Assembly: GCF_014349155.1 (NCBI RefSeq)
Contig: NZ_JACSIT010000067.1
Location: 1-64,000 of the forward strand
DNA length: 64,000 bases
Origin: Neolewinella lacunae
GTDB lineage: Bacteria > Bacteroidota > Bacteroidia > Chitinophagales > Saprospiraceae
Direction: 5' to 3'
The notes beneath the pieces were generated by a model that had not been told where the DNA came from, made no database searches, and saw nothing but the letters and a program-made list of their open reading frames with translations. Every line of letters starts with the position of its first letter. Position 1 is the first letter of the stretch. This document shows, piece after piece, positions 42,551-50,483 of the stretch. Position numbers and translations under genes: made by a program.

Positions 42551-43552
42551 ATGCGTCCTACCCGCCGATCTTTTTTGCGCCGTTTGCCCGCTGCCCTGGC
42601 GGCGGGACCATTGCTTAGTGCCTGCGCGACCGAGGAGGTGGTGCAGGAGGTGGCTACCCCGCCCATCCGTCCGGTAGTCATTGCCACCTGGCAACACGGG
42701 CAGGCGGCCAACGCCCGCGCCTGGGAGATCCTCTCCGCCGGCGGCAGCGCCCTCGACGCCGCGGAGGCGGGCGTGATGGTTACCGAAGCCGACCCGGAAG
42801 TGCACACCGTAGGCCGCGGGTCTTTCCCCGACCGCGATGGCACGATCACGCTGGACGCCTGCATCATGAATGCCGAAGGCAACTGCGGAAGCGTGGCAGC
42901 GCTGCAAGACATCCTGCACCCCGTCAGCGTCGCCCGGATGGTCATGGAAAAGACGCCGCACGTGATGCTCGTCGGCCAGGGGGCCAAAGATTTCGCCCTG
43001 GCCCAGGGCATGGAAGAAACGGACTTGATGACCGACTTCAGCCGCGACGAATGGGCCAAGTGGAAGCAGGGGAACCCCGATTACCGCCCCCGGATCAACA
43101 TCGAGAACCACGACACCATCGGCCTGCTCACTCTCGATAGCAACGGCGACCTGGCCGGGGCCTGCACCACCAGCGGCGCGGCATTTAAGTACCACGGCCG
43201 CGTGGGCGACTCGCCCATCATTGGTGCCGGGCTTTACGTAGACAATGAAATTGGCGGAGCCACGGCCACGGGCTGGGGCGAGGCCGTCATCCGCGCCTGC
43301 GGCTGCTTTTTGGTCGTGGAGTTCATGCGCCAGGGCCACAGTCCTACTGAGGCTTGCCGGCTGGCCGTGGAGCGCGTGATCAGTAAAAACCCCGACTGGA
43401 AAGACATCCAGGTGGGCTTCATTGCCCTCAATAAGCGGGGGGAGACGGGAGGCTATTGCATTCAATCGGGCTTCGACTATGCGGTGCAGTCGCCCGCGCT
43501 GGCCAACGAAATGTTTGCACCGGATTTTAAAATTGAGGCCCCGCAGGGCTGA
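42551..43552 (+). CDS. N4-(beta-N-acetylglucosaminyl)-L-asparaginase (glycosylasparaginase)
   Basis: 333 residues. A Tat-type signal (RPTRRSFLRRLPAALAAG) precedes an Ntn-hydrolase precursor. The autocatalytic site NHDTIG has the Thr nucleophile T189; upstream the GGSALDAAEAGV segment and downstream DSPIIGAGLYVDN and GATATGWGEA match the family. It cleaves the GlcNAc-Asn bond of glycopeptides. Position next to aguA seems incidental. Confidence 0.95.
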   Translation: MRPTRRSFLRRLPAALAAGPLLSACATEEVVQEVATPPIRPVVIATWQHGQAANARAWEILSAGGSALDAAEAGVMVTEADPEVHTVGRGSFPDRDGTITLDACIMNAEGNCGSVAALQDILHPVSVARMVMEKTPHVMLVGQGAKDFALAQGMEETDLMTDFSRDEWAKWKQGNPDYRPRINIENHDTIGLLTLDSNGDLAGACTTSGAAFKYHGRVGDSPIIGAGLYVDNEIGGATATGWGEAVIRACGCFLVVEFMRQGHSPTEACRLAVERVISKNPDWKDIQVGFIALNKRGETGGYCIQSGFDYAVQSPALANEMFAPDFKIEAPQG

Positions 43553-43565
43553 TGAGGTTTCGCGT

Positions 43566-44312
43566 ATGCTCTTCGAAGTTTGTCTGCAATCCGTTGACGA
43601 TGCCATTGCCGCCGAGCGCGGGGGAGCCCAGCGGGTAGAGCTTTGTGCCGCGCTGGTGGAGGGCGGCATCACCCCCAGCCTGGGGACCATCCGGGCCTGC
43701 AGGGCGGCCATCGACATCGACCTGATGGTGATGATCCGGCCGCGGGGAGGGGATTTTGACTACACGGCCCGGGAGCTCGAAGCGATGGCGCTGGACATCG
43801 AGCAGTGCCGGCAAATCGGCGTAACGGGCGTCGTTTTCGGGGTCTTGAACGTGGACGGCACCATTGCGCGGCCGCAGGTGCAAAGTTTGGTCGGGCAAGC
43901 CAGCGGGCTCTCCGTCACCTTCCACCGCGCCTTCGATGTTTGTTCCGACCCCGCCAGCGCCCTCGAAGCATTGATCGGGTTGGGCGTAGACCGCGTACTT
44001 ACCTCCGGGCAGGCGGCTACCGTCCCGGAAGGCAAAGGGCAAATCCGCCAGCTCGTTGAGCAGGCCGCAGGGCGTATCGGCATTTTGCCTGGCTGTGGCA
44101 TCACGCCCGAGAACGTGGCGGAACTGGTGGACTACCTGGGCGTCGGGGAGTTTCACGCTACGGCCTTTGGCACCCGGCACTCGGCCATGCGCCACCAGAA
44201 TCCGGCCGTATACATGGGCATCCCCGGCCTGCCCGAGTACGAGCGGCAGGTAACCTCGGAAAGCGAGGTACGGCGTTTTTTGGCGGCCGTATCCCGGGCC
44301 CGCCGGGGGTAA
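43566..44312 (+). CDS. cutC: CutC family protein
   Basis: 248 residues, TIM barrel. Family markers: EVCLQSVDDAIAAERGGAQR, ELCAALVEGGITPS, MVMIRPRGGDFDYT and FHRAFDVCSDP. Linked to copper handling in some organisms; its actual activity is unsettled. A 16/18 dispersed motif (43864-43881) lies inside and encodes ARPQV. It starts 13 bp after the glycosylasparaginase stop, likely same transcript. Confidence 0.95.
   Translation: MLFEVCLQSVDDAIAAERGGAQRVELCAALVEGGITPSLGTIRACRAAIDIDLMVMIRPRGGDFDYTARELEAMALDIEQCRQIGVTGVVFGVLNVDGTIARPQVQSLVGQASGLSVTFHRAFDVCSDPASALEALIGLGVDRVLTSGQAATVPEGKGQIRQLVEQAAGRIGILPGCGITPENVAELVDYLGVGEFHATAFGTRHSAMRHQNPAVYMGIPGLPEYERQVTSESEVRRFLAAVSRARRG
43864..43881 (-). repeat. 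18-bp dispersed motif, 16/18, inside cutC
   Basis: Minus-strand GCACCTGCGGCCGCGC followed by AA. Confidence 0.5.
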
Positions 44313-44339
44313 TTCCCCTGCTTCGTATCCCCCGACCAG

Positions 44340-44357
44340 GCACCTGCGGCCGCGCCC
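44340..44357 (+). repeat. 18-bp dispersed motif, perfect
   Basis: GCACCTGCGGCCGCGCCC, 28 bp after the cutC stop and 41 bp before rimO. Confidence 0.9.
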
Positions 44358-44381
44358 CGCAATAAATACCGCAGCAAACGC

Positions 44382-44389
44382 TACCTTTG
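44382..44389 (+). promoter_or_regulatory. TAnnTTTG box of rimO
   Basis: Perfect TACCTTTG with eight bases to the ATG at 44398; 5' leader would be at most a few bases. Confidence 0.65.
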
Positions 44390-44397
44390 CGCCGCCA

Positions 44398-45711
44398 ATG
44401 AAAACCAAGACACTACGTCCGGATAAAGTCAACGTCATCACGCTGGGTTGTTCCAAGAACCTCGTCGATTCCGAGAACATCATTACCCAGCTGAAGGCCA
44501 ACGATTACGCCGTCAGCCACGACGCCAACGAGGCGGCCAATATCGTCATCGTCAATACCTGTGGCTTCATCGACCTGGCCAAGGAGGAAAGCATCAACAC
44601 CATCCTGGACTACGCCGATCGCAAAACGCGGGGCGAGATTGATAAGCTCTACGTTACGGGCTGCCTCAGCCACCGCTACAAGGAAAACCTGGAGGAGGAA
44701 ATCCCCGAAGTGGACGCCTACTTCGGCACGATGGAACTGCCCGGCCTGCTCAACCGCCTGGAGGCCGACTACAAGCACGACCTGATCGGCGAGCGCTTCA
44801 TCACCACCCCCGAGCACTACGCCTACCTGAAAATCAGCGAAGGCTGCAACCGTACCTGTTCGTTTTGCGCCATCCCGTTGATGCGCGGCAAGCACGTCTC
44901 GCGGCCCATCGAAGAGTTGGTCCGCCAGGCCGAGCACTTCGCCCGCAACGGCGTCAGGGAACTCATGCTCATTGCCCAGGAACTGACTTACTACGGCCTG
45001 GACCTCTACAAAACCCGCGAGTTGCCCCGCCTCCTCGAAGCCCTGGCCGCCGTGGAAGGCATCCGCTGGATCCGGCTGCACTACGCCTACCCCAGCAAGT
45101 TCCCCCGCGAGATCTTTACGGTGATGGCCGCCCAACCCAAGGTCTGTAACTACCTCGATATTCCCCTGCAGCACGCCAGCGACGCCGTTTTGCTGCGTAT
45201 GCGCCGGCAGATTACCCGCGCTGAGACCGAAGACCTGATTCGCCACGCCCGCGCCGTGGTGCCCGGCATCGCCATCCGCACGACCTTTCTGGTAGGCTAC
45301 CCCGGGGAGACGGAAGAGGAATTTGAAGAGCTTTGCCAGTTCGTCCGCGCCATGCGCTTCGAGCGACTGGGCGTCTTCATGTACAGCCACGAGGAAGACA
45401 CCCCGGCCTACGGTGCCGAAGACGACGTCCCCGCCGAAGTAAAGGCCGACCGCGCCAACCGCCTGATGGAAATCCAGAAAGACATCAGCCTCGAACTCAA
45501 CGAAGCCCGGATCGGGGCCGAAATGGACGTGCTCATCGAGCGCAAAGAGAACGAGTTCTACGTAGGGCGCACCGAATACGACAGCCCGGACGTGGACAAC
45601 GAAGTGCTCATCCCCGCCAGCCAGGCATACCTCCGCACGGGCGATTTCGTCCGGGTCCGCATCACCGGCGCTACCGATTACGACCTGGAAGCGGAGGTAG
45701 TAAGGGAGTAA
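44398..45711 (+). CDS. rimO: Ribosomal protein S12 methylthiotransferase RimO
   Basis: 437 residues. Radical SAM methylthiotransferase that modifies Asp of ribosomal protein S12. The N-terminal cluster domain opens ITLGCSKNLVDSE; radical SAM cysteines are C150, C154 and C157 in CNRTCSFC; a TRAM domain ends the protein. The stop codon lies within the purine tract 45701-45763 and the last residues VVRE are encoded by it. Confidence 0.97.
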   Translation: MKTKTLRPDKVNVITLGCSKNLVDSENIITQLKANDYAVSHDANEAANIVIVNTCGFIDLAKEESINTILDYADRKTRGEIDKLYVTGCLSHRYKENLEEEIPEVDAYFGTMELPGLLNRLEADYKHDLIGERFITTPEHYAYLKISEGCNRTCSFCAIPLMRGKHVSRPIEELVRQAEHFARNGVRELMLIAQELTYYGLDLYKTRELPRLLEALAAVEGIRWIRLHYAYPSKFPREIFTVMAAQPKVCNYLDIPLQHASDAVLLRMRRQITRAETEDLIRHARAVVPGIAIRTTFLVGYPGETEEEFEELCQFVRAMRFERLGVFMYSHEEDTPAYGAEDDVPAEVKADRANRLMEIQKDISLELNEARIGAEMDVLIERKENEFYVGRTEYDSPDVDNEVLIPASQAYLRTGDFVRVRITGATDYDLEAEVVRE

Positions 45712-45763
45712 AGGGGGAGGGAGTAAAGGGGGAAAGGAGAAAAGGGGGAAAGGAGTAAGGGGG
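45701..45763 (+). repeat. Long purine tract overlapping the rimO stop codon
   Basis: Four GGAG(T)AAAGGGGG-like units over 63 bp with no pyrimidine except isolated T. It supplies the rimO stop TAA (45709-45711). Confidence 0.8.
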
Positions 45764-45799
45764 CAGATCAAGCGACTTTAATACTTTTTCGCGGGGTGC

Positions 45800-45829
45800 T
45801 TGCAAATTCCGTTGGCCGACGTACCTTTG
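45800..45829 (+). promoter_or_regulatory. Promoter of tRNA-Leu(CAA)
   Basis: TTG at 45800-45802 and TACCTTTG at 45822-45829, 19-base spacer. Confidence 0.75.
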
Positions 45830-45888
45830 GCCCGCTTCCGCCGGGAGGCCCGCAACTTCCCCCTCCGCCGGGTCGTTGAGCAACACAT

Positions 45889-45970
45889 GCCGTCGTGGCG
45901 GAATTGGTAGACGCGCTGGATTCAAAATCCAGTTACTTCGGTAGTGTGGGTTCGATTCCCACCGACGGTA
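45889..45970 (+). tRNA. tRNA-Leu, anticodon CAA
   Basis: Acceptor stem GCCGTCG pairs with CGACGGT, discriminator A. Anticodon arm CTGGA-TTCAAAA-TCCAG gives CAA. Long variable arm and T-loop GGTTCGATTCC identify a class II leucine tRNA. CCA is not encoded. Confidence 0.95.
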
Positions 45971-46003
45971 CCCAAATTTCCCGGAAAAATTTCGTCCGGG
46001 CTA

Positions 46004-46033
46004 TTGCACATTCAACGGGGGTAATTACCTTTG
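46004..46033 (+). promoter_or_regulatory. Promoter of tRNA-Leu(CAG)
   Basis: TTG at 46004-46006 and TACCTTTG at 46026-46033, 19-base spacer; the tRNA begins about 120 bases later. Confidence 0.7.
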
Positions 46034-46159
46034 CGCCCCGACAGCGAAACGACGTTGTCTTTTACATTTAAAGTGGCCGCTACGCGCCCGCTGGATCTCC
46101 CCTGAAATTGATCCGGTTGGTGTACGTGTTCTTGCACAAGGGGCCAAATTAAATCCACC

Positions 46160-46241
46160 GCCGAAGTGGTGAAACTGGTAGACACGCACGTTTCAGGGGC
46201 GTGTGCCTTCGGGTGTGCGGGTTCGACTCCCGCCTTCGGCA
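46160..46241 (+). tRNA. tRNA-Leu, anticodon CAG
   Basis: Acceptor GCCGAAG with CTTCGGC, discriminator A. Anticodon arm CACGT-TTCAGGG-GCGTG gives CAG. Class II variable arm and GGTTCGACTCC T-loop. CCA not encoded. Confidence 0.93.
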
Positions 46242-46262
46242 CTAGCTTCCTAGCGAACTATA

Positions 46263-46293
46263 GCCCCATCCCCTTCATTGTGGGTGGGGCTTT
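46263..46293 (+). terminator. Terminator after tRNA-Leu(CAG)
   Basis: GCCCCATCC...GGGTGGGGC stem followed by TTT. Confidence 0.65.
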
Positions 46294-46363
46294 GTTCGTT
46301 TCAGGACCCACGCTGCCCGAAGCTAATGGAAGCGGCGGTCAATAGATTCCTGGCCTCGGGCGT

Positions 46364-46371
46364 TACCTTTG
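46364..46371 (+). promoter_or_regulatory. TAnnTTTG box before thioredoxin-like gene
   Basis: Perfect TACCTTTG, 15 bases before the ATG at 46387. Confidence 0.55.
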
Positions 46372-46386
46372 CGTAACTTCGAAAAA

Positions 46387-47835
46387 ATGGTGTTTAAAGA
46401 GATGAACGTGCGCTACCTGTTATGCTCCCTGGCCCTGCTGCTCACTGGCCTGCTCACCGCCCAGGAATCTTACCGGATTACGGTCAAGATTGATGGCTAC
46501 GACCAGGAGGTGCTGAGCCTGGCCAATAACCTCCTCGATAAACAGTTTGTAGTAGATACTGCCTACCGGGCGGACGACGGCAGCTACGTTTTTGCCAGCG
46601 ACACGAGTGCCCTACCCAGAGGTATTTACCTTGTCGTACTCGCCCCCGACAACAACTACTTCCAGATGGTGGTCGGCAACGACGACGACCAGGTTTTTTC
46701 CCTGCACACCCGGATGGAGGAGCTCAGTAGCGTAAAAGTGGGCAGTAGCCTGGAGAATGAGCGCTTCTTCAGCTACCTCGACTTCCTGAACAAGATGCAG
46801 GAAGAAAGTCTCGAATACCAAAATATTCTTAAGGACAGTACGAGCACCGCCGTGGCCAAAGAAAAAGCCACCGCCATGATGGAGCGCTTCGATCAGAAAG
46901 TAACGGCGTTTCAGGATGGGATCCTCGAAAAATACCCGGAGTCTTTCGTGGCGGCCATCATCAAGACCAACCGGCCTTTTCCACCGCCAGCTTTTGAAGA
47001 CATTCAGGACCCCGACGCCCGCAGCATGGCCCAACTCCGCTGGCTGCAAGCGCATTACCTGGACCCCATTCCACTACAGGATGACCGCATTTTGCGCACG
47101 CCCTTTCTGTTTTCCCGGCTGAACTACTACGTAGACCGTCTCTTCGTCCAGGACCCCGACACCGTCAGCATGGCCATCGACCGGGTGCTGGAGCGGATGG
47201 ACCCGAAGTCGGAGCTTTTCAAGCATTACGTCGTGCACTTCATCAACAAGGCTGCGGGGAGTAAATTCGTGGGCATGGACGCCGTGTACGTCCATATGGT
47301 AGACAAGTACTACGCCTCGGGCCTGGCCACTTGGGCAGATCCCGACCAAGTGGCCAGCATGATGGAGAACGCGGACAAAACCCGTCCGCTGCTGATCGGC
47401 AAATCCGCTCCCAACCTGACCATGACCCGGCGCGATGGTAGCCCGGTGGAACTCTATGATGTTAAAGCCAATTACACGGTGCTCTACTTCTGGCAGTTCT
47501 CTTGCCCTTCGTGTAAGAAGTCGACGCCTTACATGAAAGACTTTTACGCCAAGTGGAAAGACAAAGGCGTGGAAATCTTCGCCATCTGCACCCGGCAGAC
47601 GGAACTCGGCAAATGCTGGGAATACGTGGACGAGAACGAAATCGGGGAATGGCTTCACGCCACCGATCGCTACCAGCGTTTCCACCTGGAATACAATGTG
47701 CAATCCACCCCCAGCATTTACGTGCTGGACGAAAACAAGAAGATCGTCTCCAAGCGCATTGGTGCCGAGCAGCTCGACGAGGTCTTGACGGCCCTGGAAG
47801 CCCAAAAAGCAAGCAGCCGCAGCGGCAAAAAATAA
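46387..47835 (+). CDS. Secreted thioredoxin-like (TlpA/DUF5106-type) protein
   Basis: 482 residues. Signal peptide (LLCSLALLLTGLLTAQ), a 300-residue N-terminal region with the DUF4369/DUF5106 layout seen in Bacteroidota, and a C-terminal thioredoxin fold with the redox pair CPSC (FWQFSCPSCKKSTPYMK, near 380) and cis-Pro region STPSIYVLD. Likely a periplasmic or outer-membrane-associated thiol oxidoreductase. ATG 46402 is a possible later start. The next gene overlaps its stop (TAATG). Confidence 0.87.
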   Translation: MVFKEMNVRYLLCSLALLLTGLLTAQESYRITVKIDGYDQEVLSLANNLLDKQFVVDTAYRADDGSYVFASDTSALPRGIYLVVLAPDNNYFQMVVGNDDDQVFSLHTRMEELSSVKVGSSLENERFFSYLDFLNKMQEESLEYQNILKDSTSTAVAKEKATAMMERFDQKVTAFQDGILEKYPESFVAAIIKTNRPFPPPAFEDIQDPDARSMAQLRWLQAHYLDPIPLQDDRILRTPFLFSRLNYYVDRLFVQDPDTVSMAIDRVLERMDPKSELFKHYVVHFINKAAGSKFVGMDAVYVHMVDKYYASGLATWADPDQVASMMENADKTRPLLIGKSAPNLTMTRRDGSPVELYDVKANYTVLYFWQFSCPSCKKSTPYMKDFYAKWKDKGVEIFAICTRQTELGKCWEYVDENEIGEWLHATDRYQRFHLEYNVQSTPSIYVLDENKKIVSKRIGAEQLDEVLTALEAQKASSRSGKK

Positions 47836-48278
47836 TGGAAGAACCCCTCCAATTCACCCCGCAGCTGGGCGATTTATACGCCACGATGGCCGTTTGTGGA
47901 CTGGCCTTCGCAGGACTGGTTTGGCTGGCTCTGCGGCTGAATAAACTCAAGCACCCCGATCCACGCCGCAGGGTGTTGCTCCCCATGCTGGCCTACTTCG
48001 TCAGTCTGCTCGCCCTGATGGGCTTTCTGGGGGCTTTCTGGTCGAGCTTCAAATACCCCCCGGTGGTATTGCAGGCCCGGGAGATGACCATCGGTAAAAC
48101 CACCTATCCGCTGCCGAAGGCACGGGAAATCCGCCTGGAGACCTACCCCAACAGCGGCCTGAACCCTTCGACGCGGGTCTTGCTCGTCCAAACCAACGAC
48201 ATGCGCACCTGGGCCTTCCCGGAAAGCCGCTACCCCGTGAATGAGATGCTCACCAGGATTAAGGGGAGCAGGGAGTAA
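47835..48278 (+). CDS. Small two-helix membrane protein of unknown function
   Basis: 147 residues, with two hydrophobic helices near residues 16-36 and 48-70 followed by a soluble beta-rich region that includes ARAREIRLE-like and NDMRTWAFPESRYPV segments. I recognise no family. Translationally coupled to the thioredoxin-like gene through a TAATG overlap, so it may help that protein. The last residues (GSRE) and the stop lie in a purine tract. Confidence 0.75.
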   Translation: MEEPLQFTPQLGDLYATMAVCGLAFAGLVWLALRLNKLKHPDPRRRVLLPMLAYFVSLLALMGFLGAFWSSFKYPPVVLQAREMTIGKTTYPLPKAREIRLETYPNSGLNPSTRVLLVQTNDMRTWAFPESRYPVNEMLTRIKGSRE

Positions 48279-48296
48279 AGGGGGAAAGGAGAAAGG
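48259..48296 (+). repeat. Purine tract overlapping a stop codon
   Basis: GGGAGTAAAGGGGGAAAGGA core; its TAA (48276-48278) ends the gene before it. A perfect dispersed motif follows 21 bp later. Confidence 0.75.
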
Positions 48297-48316
48297 TCAA
48301 GATGGATTATACTACT

Positions 48317-48334
48317 GGGCGCGGGCGCAGGTGC
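48317..48334 (-). repeat. 18-bp dispersed motif, perfect
   Basis: Minus-strand GCACCTGCGCCCGCGCCC, 38 bp after the preceding stop. Confidence 0.9.
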
Positions 48335-48391
48335 AATGGTGAGGAACAGGAAGCGAGGGGACAATGCCAACCCCGTTAACTCCGATCCCCT

Positions 48392-48399
48392 TACCTTTG
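48392..48399 (+). promoter_or_regulatory. TAnnTTTG box of the aldehyde dehydrogenase gene
   Basis: Perfect TACCTTTG, 26 bases before the ATG at 48426. Confidence 0.6.
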
Positions 48400-48425
48400 C
48401 GGCTGCTAACCAAGAATTACCAAAA

Positions 48426-49958
48426 ATGATGAACCGAGACTTCCTTCAGGAACTGGGCTTGCGGGCCGACAACGATGGCACCAGCACGGGTACCAGCAGC
48501 CACCACAACCCTGGCGTACACCTGTCTTCCTACAGCCCGGTAGACGGGCAGCTCATCGGGCGGGTTTCCGTAACCACGCGCGAGCAGTACGATGCAGTCA
48601 TCGAAAAGGCAGAAGCGGCTTTTCTGCACTGGCGCAGTATCCCGGCTCCGCAGCGGGGCGAAGTAGTCCGGCAGTACGGGCAGGCCTTGCGGGAACACAA
48701 AGACGCTCTCGGCCGGCTGGTCAGCTACGAAATGGGCAAAAGCCTACAGGAAGGCTGGGGCGAAGTGCAGGAGATGATCGACATCTGCGACTTTGCAGTG
48801 GGCCTGAGCCGGCAGCTTTATGGCCTGACGATGCACTCCGAGCGTCCGCTGCACCGCATGTATGAGCAGTGGCATCCGCTGGGCATCGTCGGGATCATTT
48901 CGGCCTTCAATTTCCCGGTGGCCGTTTGGAGTTGGAACAGCATGATTGCCCTCGTTTGTGGCAACGTCAACGTCTGGAAACCCAGCGAAAAAGCTCCTCT
49001 GTGCGGCGTTGCCTGCCAAAACATCTGGGCAGGCGTTGCCAAAGCCAATAATCTTCCCGAAGGCATTTGTAACCTGATCAACGGGGATTACCAGGTGGGA
49101 GAATGGATGACTACGGATACGCGGGTCCCTCTGATCTCCGCCACTGGTTCTACCCGTATGGGTAAAATCGTTGCCCAAACCGTCGGTGCCCGCCTGGGCA
49201 AAACTTTGCTGGAGCTGGGTGGCAACAATGCCATCATCATTACGGAGTCAGCCGATATGGACCTCGTTTTGACGGGTGCCCTCTTCGGGGCTGTCGGCAC
49301 TTGCGGACAGCGTTGTACCTCCACCCGCCGTCTGATCGTTCACGAAAGCCGCTACGCAGAGGTACGGGATAAGCTTGCTGCGGCTTACGGACAGTTGCGC
49401 ATCGGCGATCCTCTCGACCAGCACAACCACGTTGGCCCCCTGATCGATAAAGACGCCGTGGCGATGTACCTCAAAGCCATTGAAGGTATCGAAGCGGAAG
49501 GTGGAGAAACGATCGTCCCCGGCGGGGTACTGGAAGGCCCGGGCTACGAAAGTGGCTGCTACGTGAAACCCTGCTTCTTCGCGGTTAAGGCAGACAGCAA
49601 GATGGCCCGGCACGAGACCTTTGCGCCCATCCTCTACATTATGCCCTACGCGACCCTGGAGGAAGCCATCGCCATCCAGAACAGCGTCCCGCAGGGCCTC
49701 AGCTCGGCCATTATGACGACGAATATGCGGGAGAGCGAATTGTTCCTCAGCGCGGCAGGCTCCGACTGTGGCATTGCCAACGTGAACATCGGTACCAGCG
49801 GCGCGGAAATCGGCGGAGCCTTTGGCGGGGAAAAGGAAACGGGCGGCGGCCGCGAGTCCGGCTCCGACAGTTGGAAAGCCTACATGCGCCGGCAAACCAA
49901 TACGATCAACTACTCTACCCAATTGCCTTTGGCCCAGGGGATTAAGTTTGACCTGTAG
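48426..49958 (+). CDS. ALDH7-family aldehyde dehydrogenase (aminoadipate semialdehyde type)
   Basis: 510 residues. Catalytic Cys in FGAVGTCGQRCTSTRRLIVH and the Glu in LLELGGNNAII, the latter's GNNAII plus ADMDLVLTGALFGAVGTCGQ pattern being characteristic of antiquitin/ALDH7, which oxidises alpha-aminoadipic semialdehyde in lysine breakdown. NAD-binding residues in IISAFNFPVAVW and KPSEKAPLC. Start chosen at ATG 48426 behind a perfect promoter box; ATG 48429 is equally possible. Confidence 0.92.
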   Translation: MMNRDFLQELGLRADNDGTSTGTSSHHNPGVHLSSYSPVDGQLIGRVSVTTREQYDAVIEKAEAAFLHWRSIPAPQRGEVVRQYGQALREHKDALGRLVSYEMGKSLQEGWGEVQEMIDICDFAVGLSRQLYGLTMHSERPLHRMYEQWHPLGIVGIISAFNFPVAVWSWNSMIALVCGNVNVWKPSEKAPLCGVACQNIWAGVAKANNLPEGICNLINGDYQVGEWMTTDTRVPLISATGSTRMGKIVAQTVGARLGKTLLELGGNNAIIITESADMDLVLTGALFGAVGTCGQRCTSTRRLIVHESRYAEVRDKLAAAYGQLRIGDPLDQHNHVGPLIDKDAVAMYLKAIEGIEAEGGETIVPGGVLEGPGYESGCYVKPCFFAVKADSKMARHETFAPILYIMPYATLEEAIAIQNSVPQGLSSAIMTTNMRESELFLSAAGSDCGIANVNIGTSGAEIGGAFGGEKETGGGRESGSDSWKAYMRRQTNTINYSTQLPLAQGIKFDL

Positions 49959-50088
49959 CCCGAACACTGCCATCTGGCGGGGAGCCTTCGACTGATTACG
50001 GTTGAAACTCCGGAGGAACATGTTTACAGGCCGTGGACTTCGGCGGAAGCGGAGCATTGACCTGCTCTGCTTCCGTACGGCGGTCATT

Positions 50089-50106
50089 GCACCTGCGACC
50101 GCGCCC
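50089..50106 (+). repeat. 18-bp dispersed motif, perfect
   Basis: GCACCTGCGACCGCGCCC, 130 bp after the aldehyde dehydrogenase stop. Confidence 0.9.
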
Positions 50107-50125
50107 GTACTGCTAGCTATGGGGC

Positions 50126-50169
50126 AAAAAAAACTGCCCCGGTCGCCGTAGAAACAGCGCCGGGACAGT
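50126..50169 (-). terminator. Strong intrinsic terminator on the minus strand
   Basis: ACTGTCCCGG-CGC pairs with GCGACCGGGGCAGT (12 or more pairs, small loop) and is followed on the minus strand by eight T. No minus-strand gene precedes it, so it implies an unannotated transcript. Confidence 0.7.
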
Positions 50170-50483
50170 CCACACACTATGAGAACACCCATTAAATCTT
50201 TGCGGCCGCGGGGTGGATGGTATCCGTTTGCGGCCTTTGGTATTAAAGACGTTTGAAGGGCAAAAAAGTATGCAGGCAGGCACGTTAAAGAACGTTAAGA
50301 AAACCCTAAAACGGCGTAATTGCTGGTTTTTTGCCAATTTGAAATGCGCATTAGTGACGGGAAAATGACAGAACCGCGGAGCCTTTCCTAGCGGCTTTGC
50401 CGGGGTTAAGGGAGAGGCGCTTTCCCGGCCCGCAACTCCTAACTCATCCGGCAACGGCAAAGTCCGTATCTTGACCCCAAGCC

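Larger units (their letters stand above)
49959..50483. other. 525-bp gap with a possible minus-strand small RNA
   Basis: Between two plus-strand genes. It holds a perfect dispersed motif (50089-50106), an intrinsic terminator that works only on the minus strand (50126-50169), and a direct repeat ACGTTAA(A)GA near 50282-50302. No convincing ORF: the minus-strand frame 50460-50113 reads through the terminator. Confidence 0.6.

Noticed and set aside
46012-46242. 76-residue minus-strand frame over tRNA-Leu(CAG)
   Set aside because: It is the antisense of the tRNA and its leader; frames of this type (with GVEPAHPKAH) are a known annotation artefact.
50113-50460. 115-residue minus-strand frame in the dnaG upstream gap
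   Set aside because: It reads through a strong terminator and lacks codon-usage or motif support.
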